From assembly GCA_040387475.1 (NCBI GenBank), contig JAZKDT010000018.1, positions 224,718-288,717 of the forward strand: 64,000 bases of DNA. The letters are read 5' to 3'. Positions within the stretch are counted from its first letter, which is position 1, and every line of letters starts with the position of its first letter. Below are positions 55,665 through 63,957 of the stretch, piece after piece. Position numbers and translations under genes: made by a program. A model generated the notes under the pieces. The model was not told where the DNA came from. It saw only the letters and a list, made by a program, of their open reading frames with translations, and ran no database searches. The DNA comes from UBA4416 sp040387475 (GTDB taxonomy: Bacteria > Bacteroidota > Bacteroidia > B-17B0 > Aurantibacillaceae).

Positions 55665-57497
55665 ATGGCATTTAGATTTACCATTGGAAGAAAAATAGGG
55701 ACGGGGTTTGGCGCATTGCTATTACTAACCCTTATTGCTTTTATCTTCACCATTGTTACGGTTACTAAAAGTAAACAACAGACTGACTCGGTGGTAGGCC
55801 AGGTAACACCTTCCGTATCTGCCTTAAAAGAATACAATTTTATCTTACAAAAATCACAAACCTTAATCTCAAAATGGTATTACAACCAATCCGGTAATGA
55901 TGACCCTTCAAAAACGGAATTAAGAAATCTGATCAGCAAAGACTATCCCCACATTAAGTCCAAAATAAACGAGCTTTCGCAAGACTGGACAAAAGAAGAG
56001 AAATCGAAGGCCCGCGCCATTATGTTGTTTAGTGATGGTTTGTTTAAATTGTACCAGGAAGAGATCATGACACCCTTAAACTCCTGGGAGAGTTACCAGG
56101 ATGCAACCATTAAATTTGTTGTAACATCGCCCTTTGAAGACAGCCAGGATAAATCGCAAATGCTGTACACCCAACTGAACGACCTTATTAAACAAAAAGA
56201 GCTGAATGCTGAGAAAACAACCGAGCAAATGTTTAGTTCTTTTAATTTCCTTGATCGTTTTGTAAAATTATTGGGTATTGGTTTATTTGTAGGCGGAATA
56301 TTAATTGCGGTTTTTACAACTAATTCGATTACCCGACCAATTCAGCAACTTAAGAAAATGCTATTGTCAATGGGTTTAGGTATTTTACCGAAAGACCGCA
56401 TCAACTACCGTACCGATGAGATTGGCGAAATGGGAATTGCTTTGAATAGTTTAGTGGAGTCGATGGAGAGCACAACTGAGTTTGCCAAACAAACCGGGAA
56501 AGGTAATTTTGAAGCCTATTACAAACCTTTGAGTAAAGATGATAGCTTGGGCCATGCACTGTTAAAGATGCGTGACAGTTTATCGGAAAATGAAAAGGTA
56601 CTCGAGCAAAAAGTAATTGCCAGAACCGAAGAGGTTGTAAAGCAAAAAGAAGAGATCGAACTTAAAACCAAAGAGCTGGAGATCCTTTTTAAACAGGTAA
56701 CGGATAGTATTCATTATGCTAAACGAATCCAGGAAGCCATTTTACCTCCTAACAATTTGGTGAAACAAATTCAAGCTTTGATGAAGCAGCAAGAGATTTA
56801 ACANNNNNNNNNNCAAATTTTACCGGAGTCATTTGTATTATACAAACCAAAAGATATTGTAAGCGGCGATTTTTACTGGATAGACAAGAAGAACGACTGG
56901 TGTTACTTTGCGGCCGTTGATTGTACAGGGCACGGTGTACCCGGGGCCTTTATGAGTATTGTGGGATACAACTTATTAAAAGATATTTTAAAAAACACTG
57001 ACAGCATTCAGCCATCCGTGATCATGGATAAAATGAATGATGGCGTTGCTAACACTTTACACACCAATACCACATCTGGTAAACAAACGAAGGATGGCAT
57101 GGATATGACGCTTTGTGCGTTAAACTACGATACACTGGAATTGCAGTTCTCGGGAGCCTTTAATCCCTTATACATTATTCGTGGAAATGAATTAATTCAG
57201 TACAAAGCAGATAAATTTCCGGTAGGGATGTTTGTAGGTGAAAAACAAAAATTCACCAATCATACCATTCAACTACAAAAAGGAGATAGCATTTATATTT
57301 TCTCTGATGGTTATGCTGATCAATTTGGTGGACCAAGAGGTAAAAAATTTATGGCGGGTAATTTCCGCCAGTTGTTATCTGATGTTAGTAAATTGCCTAT
57401 TGAAAGACAAAAAACCATGTTAAACCAAACCATTGAAGAGTGGCGTGGTAACCTTGAACAGGTAGATGATATTTTAATTATTGGTGTAAAAGTTTAA
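55665..57497 (+). CDS. HAMP-domain SpoIIE/PP2C-type sensor phosphatase, broken by an assembly gap
   Basis: One gene across ten N. The 5' part has a membrane helix (GTGFGALLLLTLIAFIFTIV), a periplasmic sensor (about 40-195), a second helix (LLGIGLFVGGILIAVF), a HAMP domain (SITRPIQQLKKM) and a coiled coil ending SIHYAKRIQEAILPPN. It then runs into a TAA at 56799 just before the gap. The 3' part has the PP2C/SpoIIE core: KPKDIVSGDFYWIDKK, DCTGHGVPGAFMSIVGYNLL, MDMTLCALNY and SDGYADQFGG with metal-binding Asp residues. CAAATT occurs in the same frame on both sides; joining there gives LVKQILPESF and a whole protein, so the stop is probably an assembly artefact. Confidence 0.85.
56804..56813. other. 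Assembly gap (10 N) inside the SpoIIE-type phosphatase gene
   Basis: Ten N. The preceding 32 bases (56772-56803) look foreign to the gene, as described in findings. Confidence 0.95.
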
Positions 57498-57526
57498 AAC
57501 CTTCCAAAATAACGGAAGGTTTTTTT
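57496..57526 (+). terminator. Terminator after the phosphatase gene
   Basis: Stem AAAACCTTCC/GGAAGGTTTT, 8-base loop, then a run of T. It lies directly behind the stop codon. Confidence 0.85.
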
Positions 57527-57543
57527 ATGAATCAAACAATCAC

Positions 57544-57984
57544 ATGATTTTCAGAGAAGCAACAGTTGACGATATCACTCAATTGCAGGTTGTGAGAAAT
57601 TCGGTTAAAGAGAATGTTTTATCCGAACCCGCACTTGTACCGGATAAGGATTATGAACCGTATTTAAAAGCGCGTGGCAAAGGCTGGGTGTGCGAAATTG
57701 ACGGAACGATCATCGGTTTTGCCATTGTTGATTTAGTAGATCACAATATATGGGCCTTATTCCTACATCCCGGCTTTGAAAAAAAAGGTATCGGAAAACA
57801 ACTTCATAACATCATGCTTGACTGGTATTTTAACCAAACCCAACAATCTGTTTGGTTGGGCACAGCGCCCGGAACCCGGGCCGAACTATTTTATAAACAC
57901 ATGGGGTGGACCGTTATTGGAACTCATGGCAAAGGCGAAGTTAAGTTTGAAATGACCTATGCCAATTGGATAATGCATAAATGA
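57544..57984 (+). CDS. GNAT-family N-acetyltransferase
   Basis: A 146-residue GNAT protein. The start is IFREATVDDITQLQVVRNSV. The acetyl-CoA motif A is HPGFEKKGIGKQLHNIMLDW (about 80-98, Gly-x-Gly), with GTAPGTRAELFYKHMGW near the end. Substrate unknown. It stands alone after a terminator. Confidence 0.9.
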   Translation: MIFREATVDDITQLQVVRNSVKENVLSEPALVPDKDYEPYLKARGKGWVCEIDGTIIGFAIVDLVDHNIWALFLHPGFEKKGIGKQLHNIMLDWYFNQTQQSVWLGTAPGTRAELFYKHMGWTVIGTHGKGEVKFEMTYANWIMHK

Positions 57985-58070
57985 TCCACTAAGCTATGGG
58001 AGACTGCAGGTAATTGACGCAAAAATAATATCTGATTCCCACATTTATTTCGCGACTGACCTAACGTTCC

Positions 58071-58176
58071 CGTCATTACGAACGGAGTGAAGCCATCTCA
58101 TACACAGCCGTCTCTTCACTTTAATGATTTAAAAGTACGATTTGAGATTGCTTCGTCGTACCTCCCCGCAATGACG
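58071..58176. repeat. Inverted pair of Bacteroidota intergenic repeats
   Basis: Left arm CGTCATTACGAACGGAGTG...CCATCTC (58071-58099) and right arm GAGATTGCTTCGTCGTACC...GCAATGACG (58144-58176) are imperfect inverted copies of the CGTCATTGCGA...AGCAATCTC family, around a 44-base AT-rich spacer. The structure could fold as a hairpin between the GNAT and GH44 genes. The remaining bases from 57985 hold nothing else clear. Confidence 0.75.
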
Positions 58177-58180
58177 ATAG

Positions 58181-60085
58181 CTACAACTTCATCAGTTTAC
58201 CCGACCATTGTGCTTTACCGGAATTTAATTTTACAACGTATAACCCCTGCGCAAATTCTGCAGTAGGAATTTCAAGTTGTGAGGGATTTTGACCGGTGTA
58301 TTGCTTAGCGTAAATCAGTTGTCCGTGAATGTTATAAACCTCAAGCTTTAGATCATTTACCTTTTCTTCGGAAAGATTAATAAACGTATTGGTACCTGAT
58401 ACCGGATTAGGGTACATACTGATATGCATCAACTCTACCATTTCTGAAACAGTAGTTGCAACACCGGCGCCTTTTAAAATAACTGCGGTGGTAGATAAGG
58501 AAGGCAAATTGATCGTAAAAGTATTGGCCGTTACCTGCACTGTACCCGACGCTAAGGCGTTGTTGGTTCGCGACACAAATGTTTCGGAAGAAGGCAGCGC
58601 GTTTAATTGCTTCAATGAATAAATACCATTTGGCACCGAAAAATTACTAATGGTCATACTCACGGTTCGGGAAGCGGTTAAATGACGGTTAACCAATACG
58701 GTAGTTACCGAATCGTTAGTAGCATTGATAGAAGAATAGGCAGATACATTTAACTCCTGGCTGGATAACGATTTAATACGCGTGGATTTAGCATAACGAC
58801 TAAACAAGTGCATCGTTTCCCACTGGCCAACGTTCCAATACCAGGGTGTAAAAAATGATACGCCGTTATCGGCAAAGGTACCTAACACAGATGCATAACT
58901 TACAGAACTCACATTGGCGTTTACATGTGTGTAGCCATATTCAGATACTGCAGTTCCTACGCCATGATTTGCTCCCATGTATTGCGCTAACCAACGGTTG
59001 CAGCGCTCCAGTACAAATTCCTGCGTAATTGAATTGTCCCAGCCCGAAGCTGCAATCGTTTTTACACCATTTGCCCCCGGGTAACTATACGTGGTATCAA
59101 AATAAAGCCGGTGCAATTGCACCACATCTGCGCCGGTCGATTCATTAGGGTAACTGTGAATATCGATCACGTCCAGCAACCGGATTCCGGTAGCGGTTTG
59201 TTCTTCCGAAATACGTTTGATAAAAAACTCGAGCCATGTGTAATACTGACCATTGAGTGCCAGTATTTTTGTATTGTTCCAGGCGTACCATTGCCACTCG
59301 CTCGCGGGTACCGGTCCGCAAAGCTTAATGTTTGGAAACTTTGCACGTGCTTTTTTAGCTACCGAAAAATATAATTGCATAAATGCTTCAGCCGTGGGCT
59401 GTGTAGTGATCACGTCATCATGTGTGCCATACCAAATATCGGCTTCATTATCCATGCTCCAGTATTGGAGCTTGTTATTATTTAATCCAAGTCCCCCTGT
59501 TCCAAACCAATGATCCAGAATACCAACGGTAGAATCGGCTGTCCAGTTTTGTAAATACAAATTAGGATTTCCATTGGTTGTTGCCGCGCTTCCACCTGAT
59601 CCGTTGGGCACACCACCACCCGCTAAATTTTGTTGCACCCCACTCCACCAGTTAGAACCATTGTAAGCCCAGTCGTTGAAATTATTACCTGTATTGGAAG
59701 CTGCTTTGCCAATTAGCTGAAAGCCCCACATGCCTTGCGCAGCAGGTAAACTATCTCCCAGCTTTTTAGCAGCATAATCCCAATCGTGCGCATACACATT
59801 GTTATACCAATCGGGGTGACAGGTTATTTTTTTGCGCCAGTTGTATTTACTACCATTGTTACCACCATTTTCGCGTGAAAAACGCAAACCGGCATCTCTT
59901 AAAAATTTCCACTGAACGGCTGTGGTAGGCGATGATGGATCGTCCGATACATTATTATTCTTTCCATATATATAAGGCGAGATAGGTTTTCGTCCTGCGT
60001 TGGCATCTACTGTTATGTTTACCGTTTGAGCCGTAACTGTGTAAGCTGTGCAGGTAGCAATAATGAGTGAGTAAAATTTTTTCAT
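58181..60085 (-). CDS. Secreted GH44-like glycoside hydrolase with T9SS sorting tail
   Basis: A 634-residue secreted enzyme with a signal peptide ending TVTAQ. The mature start (VNITVDANAGRKPISPYIYG), FLRDAGLRFSRENGGNN, the acid/base motif WSMDNEADIWYG (Glu near 214), LCGPVPASEWQW, VIDIHSYPNE and the nucleophile motif VSEYGYT (Glu near 382) fit GH44 (endoglucanase/xyloglucanase) enzymes. A beta-sandwich follows. The C-terminus (SMYPNPVSGTNTFI to GKLMKL) is a type A T9SS sorting domain. The family is inferred from motifs; GH5/GH30-like relatives are the alternative. It has its own locus. Confidence 0.85.
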   Translation of the reverse strand: MKKFYSLIIATCTAYTVTAQTVNITVDANAGRKPISPYIYGKNNNVSDDPSSPTTAVQWKFLRDAGLRFSRENGGNNGSKYNWRKKITCHPDWYNNVYAHDWDYAAKKLGDSLPAAQGMWGFQLIGKAASNTGNNFNDWAYNGSNWWSGVQQNLAGGGVPNGSGGSAATTNGNPNLYLQNWTADSTVGILDHWFGTGGLGLNNNKLQYWSMDNEADIWYGTHDDVITTQPTAEAFMQLYFSVAKKARAKFPNIKLCGPVPASEWQWYAWNNTKILALNGQYYTWLEFFIKRISEEQTATGIRLLDVIDIHSYPNESTGADVVQLHRLYFDTTYSYPGANGVKTIAASGWDNSITQEFVLERCNRWLAQYMGANHGVGTAVSEYGYTHVNANVSSVSYASVLGTFADNGVSFFTPWYWNVGQWETMHLFSRYAKSTRIKSLSSQELNVSAYSSINATNDSVTTVLVNRHLTASRTVSMTISNFSVPNGIYSLKQLNALPSSETFVSRTNNALASGTVQVTANTFTINLPSLSTTAVILKGAGVATTVSEMVELMHISMYPNPVSGTNTFINLSEEKVNDLKLEVYNIHGQLIYAKQYTGQNPSQLEIPTAEFAQGLYVVKLNSGKAQWSGKLMKL

Positions 60086-60159
60086 GGTAGTAAATTTTAG
60101 TTAACCGAAGTTATGAAAATCTTCCTGTAGATTTTATGTACTATTGAAAATAGTTTGAT

Positions 60160-60188
60160 CGTCATTGCGAACGGAGTGAAGCAATCTC
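60160..60188. repeat. Bacteroidota intergenic repeat
   Basis: CGTCATTGCGAACGGAGTG continuing AAGCAATCTC, the same family as 58071-58176, single copy upstream of the GH44 gene. Confidence 0.75.
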
Positions 60189-60277
60189 ATACATCGTATA
60201 TCATCAGGAAAATACCCGGAAGGCTTTCGTTTTTACTAAAAAACGATTACATTTAAGTAACGAACTATAACATCCTA

Positions 60278-60628
60278 TTGACGCCGTTTTTAAAAATACT
60301 GATTCTGTTTTTATCCTTTACATGCACTTCCTGCGTTATTGCTAACCTGACACATGATAAAGCGGCGCCCGACCATTGCGATCATGGGCATATCCTTAGC
60401 GGCAAAAAAGCATTAGTTAGAACAAGGTATGGCAAACTATATAGTTACGATTACAACTTTGCAAAAAAGCCTCACGCCATGGGTTGCCTGGTTCCCATCT
60501 GGCCAAAGCATCGTCTCGTTCTAATTTATGTATGCAAACAATGTACAAAGGGCTATCGCCTTACTAAAAAAGAAAAGCGAAAAAACAGGAGAAAAAATGG
60601 TGGCTTTATGCCGATGCCAGAGTTTTAA
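60278..60628 (+). CDS. Small lipoprotein of unknown function
   Basis: A 116-residue protein with a lipoprotein signal (MTPFLKILILFLSFTCTSC, Cys 19) starting at TTG. The middle has His/Cys-rich PDHCDHGHILS and a CKQC pair, and the end is very basic (KKEKRKNRRKNGG). A metal-binding role is possible but not shown. I recognise no family. The following 136 bases up to 60764 hold an open frame but nothing I can support as a gene. Confidence 0.5.
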   Translation: MTPFLKILILFLSFTCTSCVIANLTHDKAAPDHCDHGHILSGKKALVRTRYGKLYSYDYNFAKKPHAMGCLVPIWPKHRLVLIYVCKQCTKGYRLTKKEKRKNRRKNGGFMPMPEF

Positions 60629-60764
60629 AATCATGGGAATTATTTACACGCATTGATTGCCGCTGTTTTAAAGCATCAACCCATTTACGGGACAACAACA
60701 TTCCCGAAGTGCTTTGCACCGGCATCGTCAAGCTCTATGATTAATAATCGTTATCTTTAGTGTT

Positions 60765-61121
60765 CTGAAAACCCTTTCATACATATTTATTCTAACCCTG
60801 GTAAGCATTCACATCAGCGCCCAAAATTTTAAGTTAGATACCATGACTTTAAAAGGCAATTACTTTGGAAAGAACATTTATGTACAAAACCCACGCTTAG
60901 TAAGTGGCAATGATACCATTTATACCGCACAACAGGTATTGGTGAATGACAGCCTTGTTTTAAACAGCATGCAATTACAGAAAAGTGCATTTACCATTCC
61001 ACTAAACAAACTACGCTTAAATGAAGGAGACCCAATAATCGTTAAAATTGTACAATGGAATTTTAACAGAGTAAAAATTTTAAATGAGATGTCTTGCTAT
61101 CCCAAATCTAAAAAACCATGA
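60765..61121 (+). CDS. Small exported protein, probable CTG start
   Basis: The ATG at 60843 would start within the protein: the frame continues upstream as LKTLSYIFILTLVSIHISAQ, a clear signal peptide, starting at CTG 60765. With CTG as start the product is 118 residues. No ATG, GTG or TTG precedes it in frame before the signal. The mature part (MTLKGNYFGKNIYVQN...) is beta-rich with no known domain. It overlaps the next gene by 4 bases (ATGA). Confidence 0.55.
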   Translation: MKTLSYIFILTLVSIHISAQNFKLDTMTLKGNYFGKNIYVQNPRLVSGNDTIYTAQQVLVNDSLVLNSMQLQKSAFTIPLNKLRLNEGDPIIVKIVQWNFNRVKILNEMSCYPKSKKP

Positions 61122-61705
61122 AACGCCCCAACGTATCCCCTGCAAAAAAGGCCGAAATGCTGGCAAACCTCGACAATCAGAATGCCCTGAAAGCAGCAGA
61201 TAAAAAACAATTCAATAAACAATTCCGAAAAACACCGTTGTTCATTGGTTCCTGGGTGATTCGCATAGCCTGCCTGGCATTTTTTATTTCTGCCATGGCC
61301 TTGCATAATACCACTTCCAGTATTAACGAAGAAGTGCTGATTGAACGAACCATCAAACGCGATTCTACGTTCCAGGCTCAAACCCAGGTTAACTCCACGA
61401 TGTATCTAACCACCACCGAAGGACATTATATCGGCGATATTTCGGGCAAAACCATTCCCGGTTTCCAGGTAGGCGACACCATGCTGATACAAAAGAACCT
61501 CTTTGGTAAACCCACTTTTTTTACTAAAAAAGACTGGCCATATAAGTATGAACTGGATTATGGATTGGAGGCATACTACATTGTATTATTCCTCACACTC
61601 ATATCCATGGGATTTAACGACGGACAGGATAAATTCACAAAGAAGATCCTTTGGGTATTTATGATCGCAGATATGGTGGCGGTGGCCTGCTACTTTTTGT
61701 TTTAG
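61118..61705 (+). CDS. Inner-membrane protein of unknown function
   Basis: A 195-residue protein. A basic cytoplasmic N-terminus (45 residues, AEMLANLDNQNALKAADKK) precedes a membrane helix (WVIRIACLAFFISAMAL), a periplasmic region and two more helices near the end (YYIVLFLTLISMGF; ILWVFMIADMVAVACYFLF). No named family is recognised. It starts within the stop region of the exported-protein gene before it, so the pair is coupled. Confidence 0.65.
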   Translation: MKRPNVSPAKKAEMLANLDNQNALKAADKKQFNKQFRKTPLFIGSWVIRIACLAFFISAMALHNTTSSINEEVLIERTIKRDSTFQAQTQVNSTMYLTTTEGHYIGDISGKTIPGFQVGDTMLIQKNLFGKPTFFTKKDWPYKYELDYGLEAYYIVLFLTLISMGFNDGQDKFTKKILWVFMIADMVAVACYFLF

Positions 61706-61928
61706 CTATGGGCAGCGTGGGCATTATATGTTACGCTCTCATATTAGTGACCGGTCGGTTTCAGATAAGCGGACATTAATTACTGCACAGGGGGTTACTC
61801 TATAGTGCAAAGGAGGTTGGTACGGCGAACACCGTGGGTTGTTACATGAGCAAAGGTAGTTACTACATAGTGCAAGGTAGTTTTCACATAGTGCAAAAGG
61901 GAGTCGACACAGCGTACAAAGGGGTTAC

Positions 61929-62203
61929 TACATACTGCAAAGGGGGTTGGTATGGTATACCAGGTGATTGATACATCCTGCAAAGGGGGTTGGTATGGCG
62001 TACAAGGTAGTTGATACATACTGCAAAAGGGGTTCGTATGGCGTACAAGGTAGTTGATACATACTGCAAAGGGAGTTGGTATGGCGTACAAGGTAGTTGA
62101 TACATACTGCAAAGGGAGTTGGTACGGCGTACAAGGTAGTTGATACATCCTGCAAAAGGGGTTGGTACGGCATACCACATCGTTGCTACATATTGCAAAC
62201 GGT
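61929..62203. repeat. 43-bp tandem repeat array (6 full units plus a partial)
   Basis: Units start at 61929, 61972, 62015, 62058, 62101, 62144 and 62187, exactly 43 bases apart (TACATACTGCAAAGGGAGTT, then GGTATGGCGTACAAGGTAGT, then TGA). More diverged copies reach back to about 61789. Each unit may be two related ~21-base halves. Reverse-strand frames through it are open in three phases only because 43 is not a multiple of 3; they are not real genes. The whole 61706-62321 gap holds nothing else clear. Confidence 0.93.
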
Positions 62204-62321
62204 AACGGTGTCGTTTTTAGCCTTGGTTTTGTTTTTTTGTTCAAGGAAAAAGAAAGGAAAAAATTGTTTTTGGATACTGTGTAAAAGTATCAGCGAATTA
62301 ATCATGATCTCGCCATCAGCA

Positions 62322-63356
62322 TTAATTTGCTACACTTTCAGAAAAATCAATAAATTTCCTTCCGTCGTAACGCAGTAAGATCCCACCTTTTGATCCGATC
62401 CAGATATTTCCTGCGTTATCTTCTACCATATTTTTAACACCATACACAAATCCTTCTACCTGGGTAATACCTGCTTTGATCGTTATGTTAGAAAAAGAAT
62501 TACCATTATAACAAAATGCATCCCCCCTTTTTACATCCTGCCAAATATCGGCGCCCAGCCATACATTTCCTTTGGAGTCTTCCAAAATACAACAAATACT
62601 ATTGTTGGTGAAGCCATCCTTCGCTGAAAAATTCGTGACTATTTTACCGTCATAACGATCTACTGACTTATTCCTTGTACCCACCCATATATTCCCGCTT
62701 TTATCTTCCATCATATAAGCAATCATTCCATCATTGAAATTGTTAACGCCTTTAAACGTTTCTTCAATGCCCAACGTTTTTTCGTGGTATCGAAAAACAC
62801 CGTGTCCGTTCCAGGATCCAATAAATAGTTCTCCCTTTTTAGTTTCAAGGATACAATTGGGTGCGTCGTTCAGCAAAAAGTGACTAAAGTTCTTTTCTTG
62901 CAAGATCGAATCATTGAGAGAACCATTATATCGATAAGCTCCATGGTCAGCTGTGAGAAACCAAAACATGCCATTCTTATCCTGTAAAATCACTGAGGTC
63001 CGAATAGCAATTCTCGCTAATATAGAGTGCTGATCTGCTCCCAAAATGGATGACGGAGGTAAAGGCAATTGAAACGTCTTAAATTCGTTGCCATCGTAAA
63101 AGCATAAGCCTGTAGAGGTACTAAACCAAAGATTACCTGTTTTATCTTCATACAAACAGGCAGACAGGTAAATATTTGTTTTATAATTTTGTTTTGTAAA
63201 ATTGACAAAAGACCGGCCATCATATCGGTATACTCCACGTTCCGAGACAGTAAACCAGAGGTTCCCGTTTCTATCTTTCAAGCCGGAAACGATATTTTGT
63301 CCCTTGCATGAGATAATAAAGAGTAAAAGTGCCAGTATTACATTCCATTTTCCCAT
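62322..63356 (-). CDS. Propeller lipoprotein (reg_prop repeats, no kinase)
   Basis: ATG 63356 gives 344 residues with a lipoprotein signal (MGKWNVILALLLFIISC). The mature part is seven propeller repeats with the pattern ED.sGNIW.g...g...YDG..F (for example EDKTGNLWFSTSTGLCFYDG, EDKSGNIWVGTRNKSVDRYDG spread over two lines, EDNAGNIWIGSKGG), so one whole seven-bladed wheel. Such repeats are usually the sensor part of hybrid kinases, but no membrane helix or kinase follows. It may bind a ligand at the surface. It ends beside the tandem repeat array. Confidence 0.85.
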   Translation of the reverse strand: MGKWNVILALLLFIISCKGQNIVSGLKDRNGNLWFTVSERGVYRYDGRSFVNFTKQNYKTNIYLSACLYEDKTGNLWFSTSTGLCFYDGNEFKTFQLPLPPSSILGADQHSILARIAIRTSVILQDKNGMFWFLTADHGAYRYNGSLNDSILQEKNFSHFLLNDAPNCILETKKGELFIGSWNGHGVFRYHEKTLGIEETFKGVNNFNDGMIAYMMEDKSGNIWVGTRNKSVDRYDGKIVTNFSAKDGFTNNSICCILEDSKGNVWLGADIWQDVKRGDAFCYNGNSFSNITIKAGITQVEGFVYGVKNMVEDNAGNIWIGSKGGILLRYDGRKFIDFSESVAN

Positions 63357-63428
63357 ATATAAAAATACAGAAATATTATGAATGTACCGCGATTTCTGCT
63401 TCTTGGGTGCAGGTGTTTGATTTAAAAT

Positions 63429-63706
63429 GTGCCGCAACCTGAACTTAAAATAAACCTCTATGGCGATCGGCCGCATATTAAATGCGCCAAAAGTTGTACA
63501 GATGCGGTTGACCTATATGTGGATCGTAAATATGTTAATGGCTTTGTACTCATTGGCCGTTTAACCAACCTGATTACATCGACATTGTTAACCTGCCTGA
63601 AAACGTATTGTTGGCCGAATGGTACTATAAAGCCCGCTACGTGAACGACAATAATGTGGTTTGTAGGATGAGTAGTATTGCGAGCATGGTGGTTAAAAAA
63701 TCGTAA
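63429..63706 (+). pseudogene. Frameshifted gene remnant
   Basis: From GTG 63429 the frame reads PQPELKINLYGDRP, then CAKSCTDAVDLYVDRKYVNG and FVLIGRLTN. It then continues in the next frame as PDYIDIVNLPENVLLAEWYY to VKKS and TAA at 63706. Adding one C at the CC of 63569-63570 (AACCCTGAT) joins the two parts. It may be the tail of a larger lost gene or a sequencing error. No family is recognised. Confidence 0.5.
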
Positions 63707-63710
63707 TACA

Positions 63711-63760
63711 TCGTCATAGGGAGGAGCTGTGACCCTAAGCGGAATCGAAGGAAGCGGCGA
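63711..63760. repeat. Diverged intergenic repeat
   Basis: TCGTCATAGGGAGGAGC followed by gtgaccctaagcggaat and cgaaggaagcgg, a variant of the CGTCATTGCGAGGA-type repeat family. Confidence 0.4.
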
Positions 63761-63819
63761 ATAAATTCCGCAATAATGTAAAAATTAAAAAAGCCATCTA
63801 AGGAATTAAAGGACTTTTT

Positions 63820-63957
63820 GGTGCGAATAACTTTCCACTATGGAGTGAAAAATAGTATATTTGATAAAGCTATAAAATGCCATTTTATGGCGGTTATTTC
63901 CGTAATACGGTATTATATCCGCCACGTTATGGCGGATATAAGCTAGTTATACGCAAC
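63820..63957. other. Hairpin-rich element flanked by 12-base inverted repeats
   Basis: GGTGCGAATAAC (63820-63831) and GTTATACGCAAC (63946-63957) match as inverted repeats at 10 of 12 positions. Between them are a TATATTTG box (63856-63863), a stem GCCAT/ATGGC (63879-63891), a CCGTA/TACGG palindrome and a perfect 11-bp stem TATATCCGCCA/TGGCGGATATA with loop CGTTA (63914-63940). No coding frame is evident. It could be a small transposon-like unit, a recombination site or a structured RNA. Confidence 0.4.

Noticed and set aside
56766..56819. Insertion sequence with a 6-base target duplication (CAAATT) in the phosphatase gene
   Set aside because: Possible, but no element ends are visible and the right copy touches the N run directly; an assembly artefact is simpler.
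61929..62203. CRISPR array
   Set aside because: Units are directly contiguous with no unique spacers between conserved repeats, and no cas gene is near.
61795..62244. Reverse-strand open frames across the tandem repeats (up to 149 codons)
   Set aside because: They are open in all three phases because of the 43-base period and encode shifting copies of the same peptide; there is no independent coding evidence.
63820..63957. Calling the end-of-window element an integron attC site
   Set aside because: The flanking 12-mers do not match the RYYYAAC/GTTRRRY core well and no integrase or cassette is in the window.
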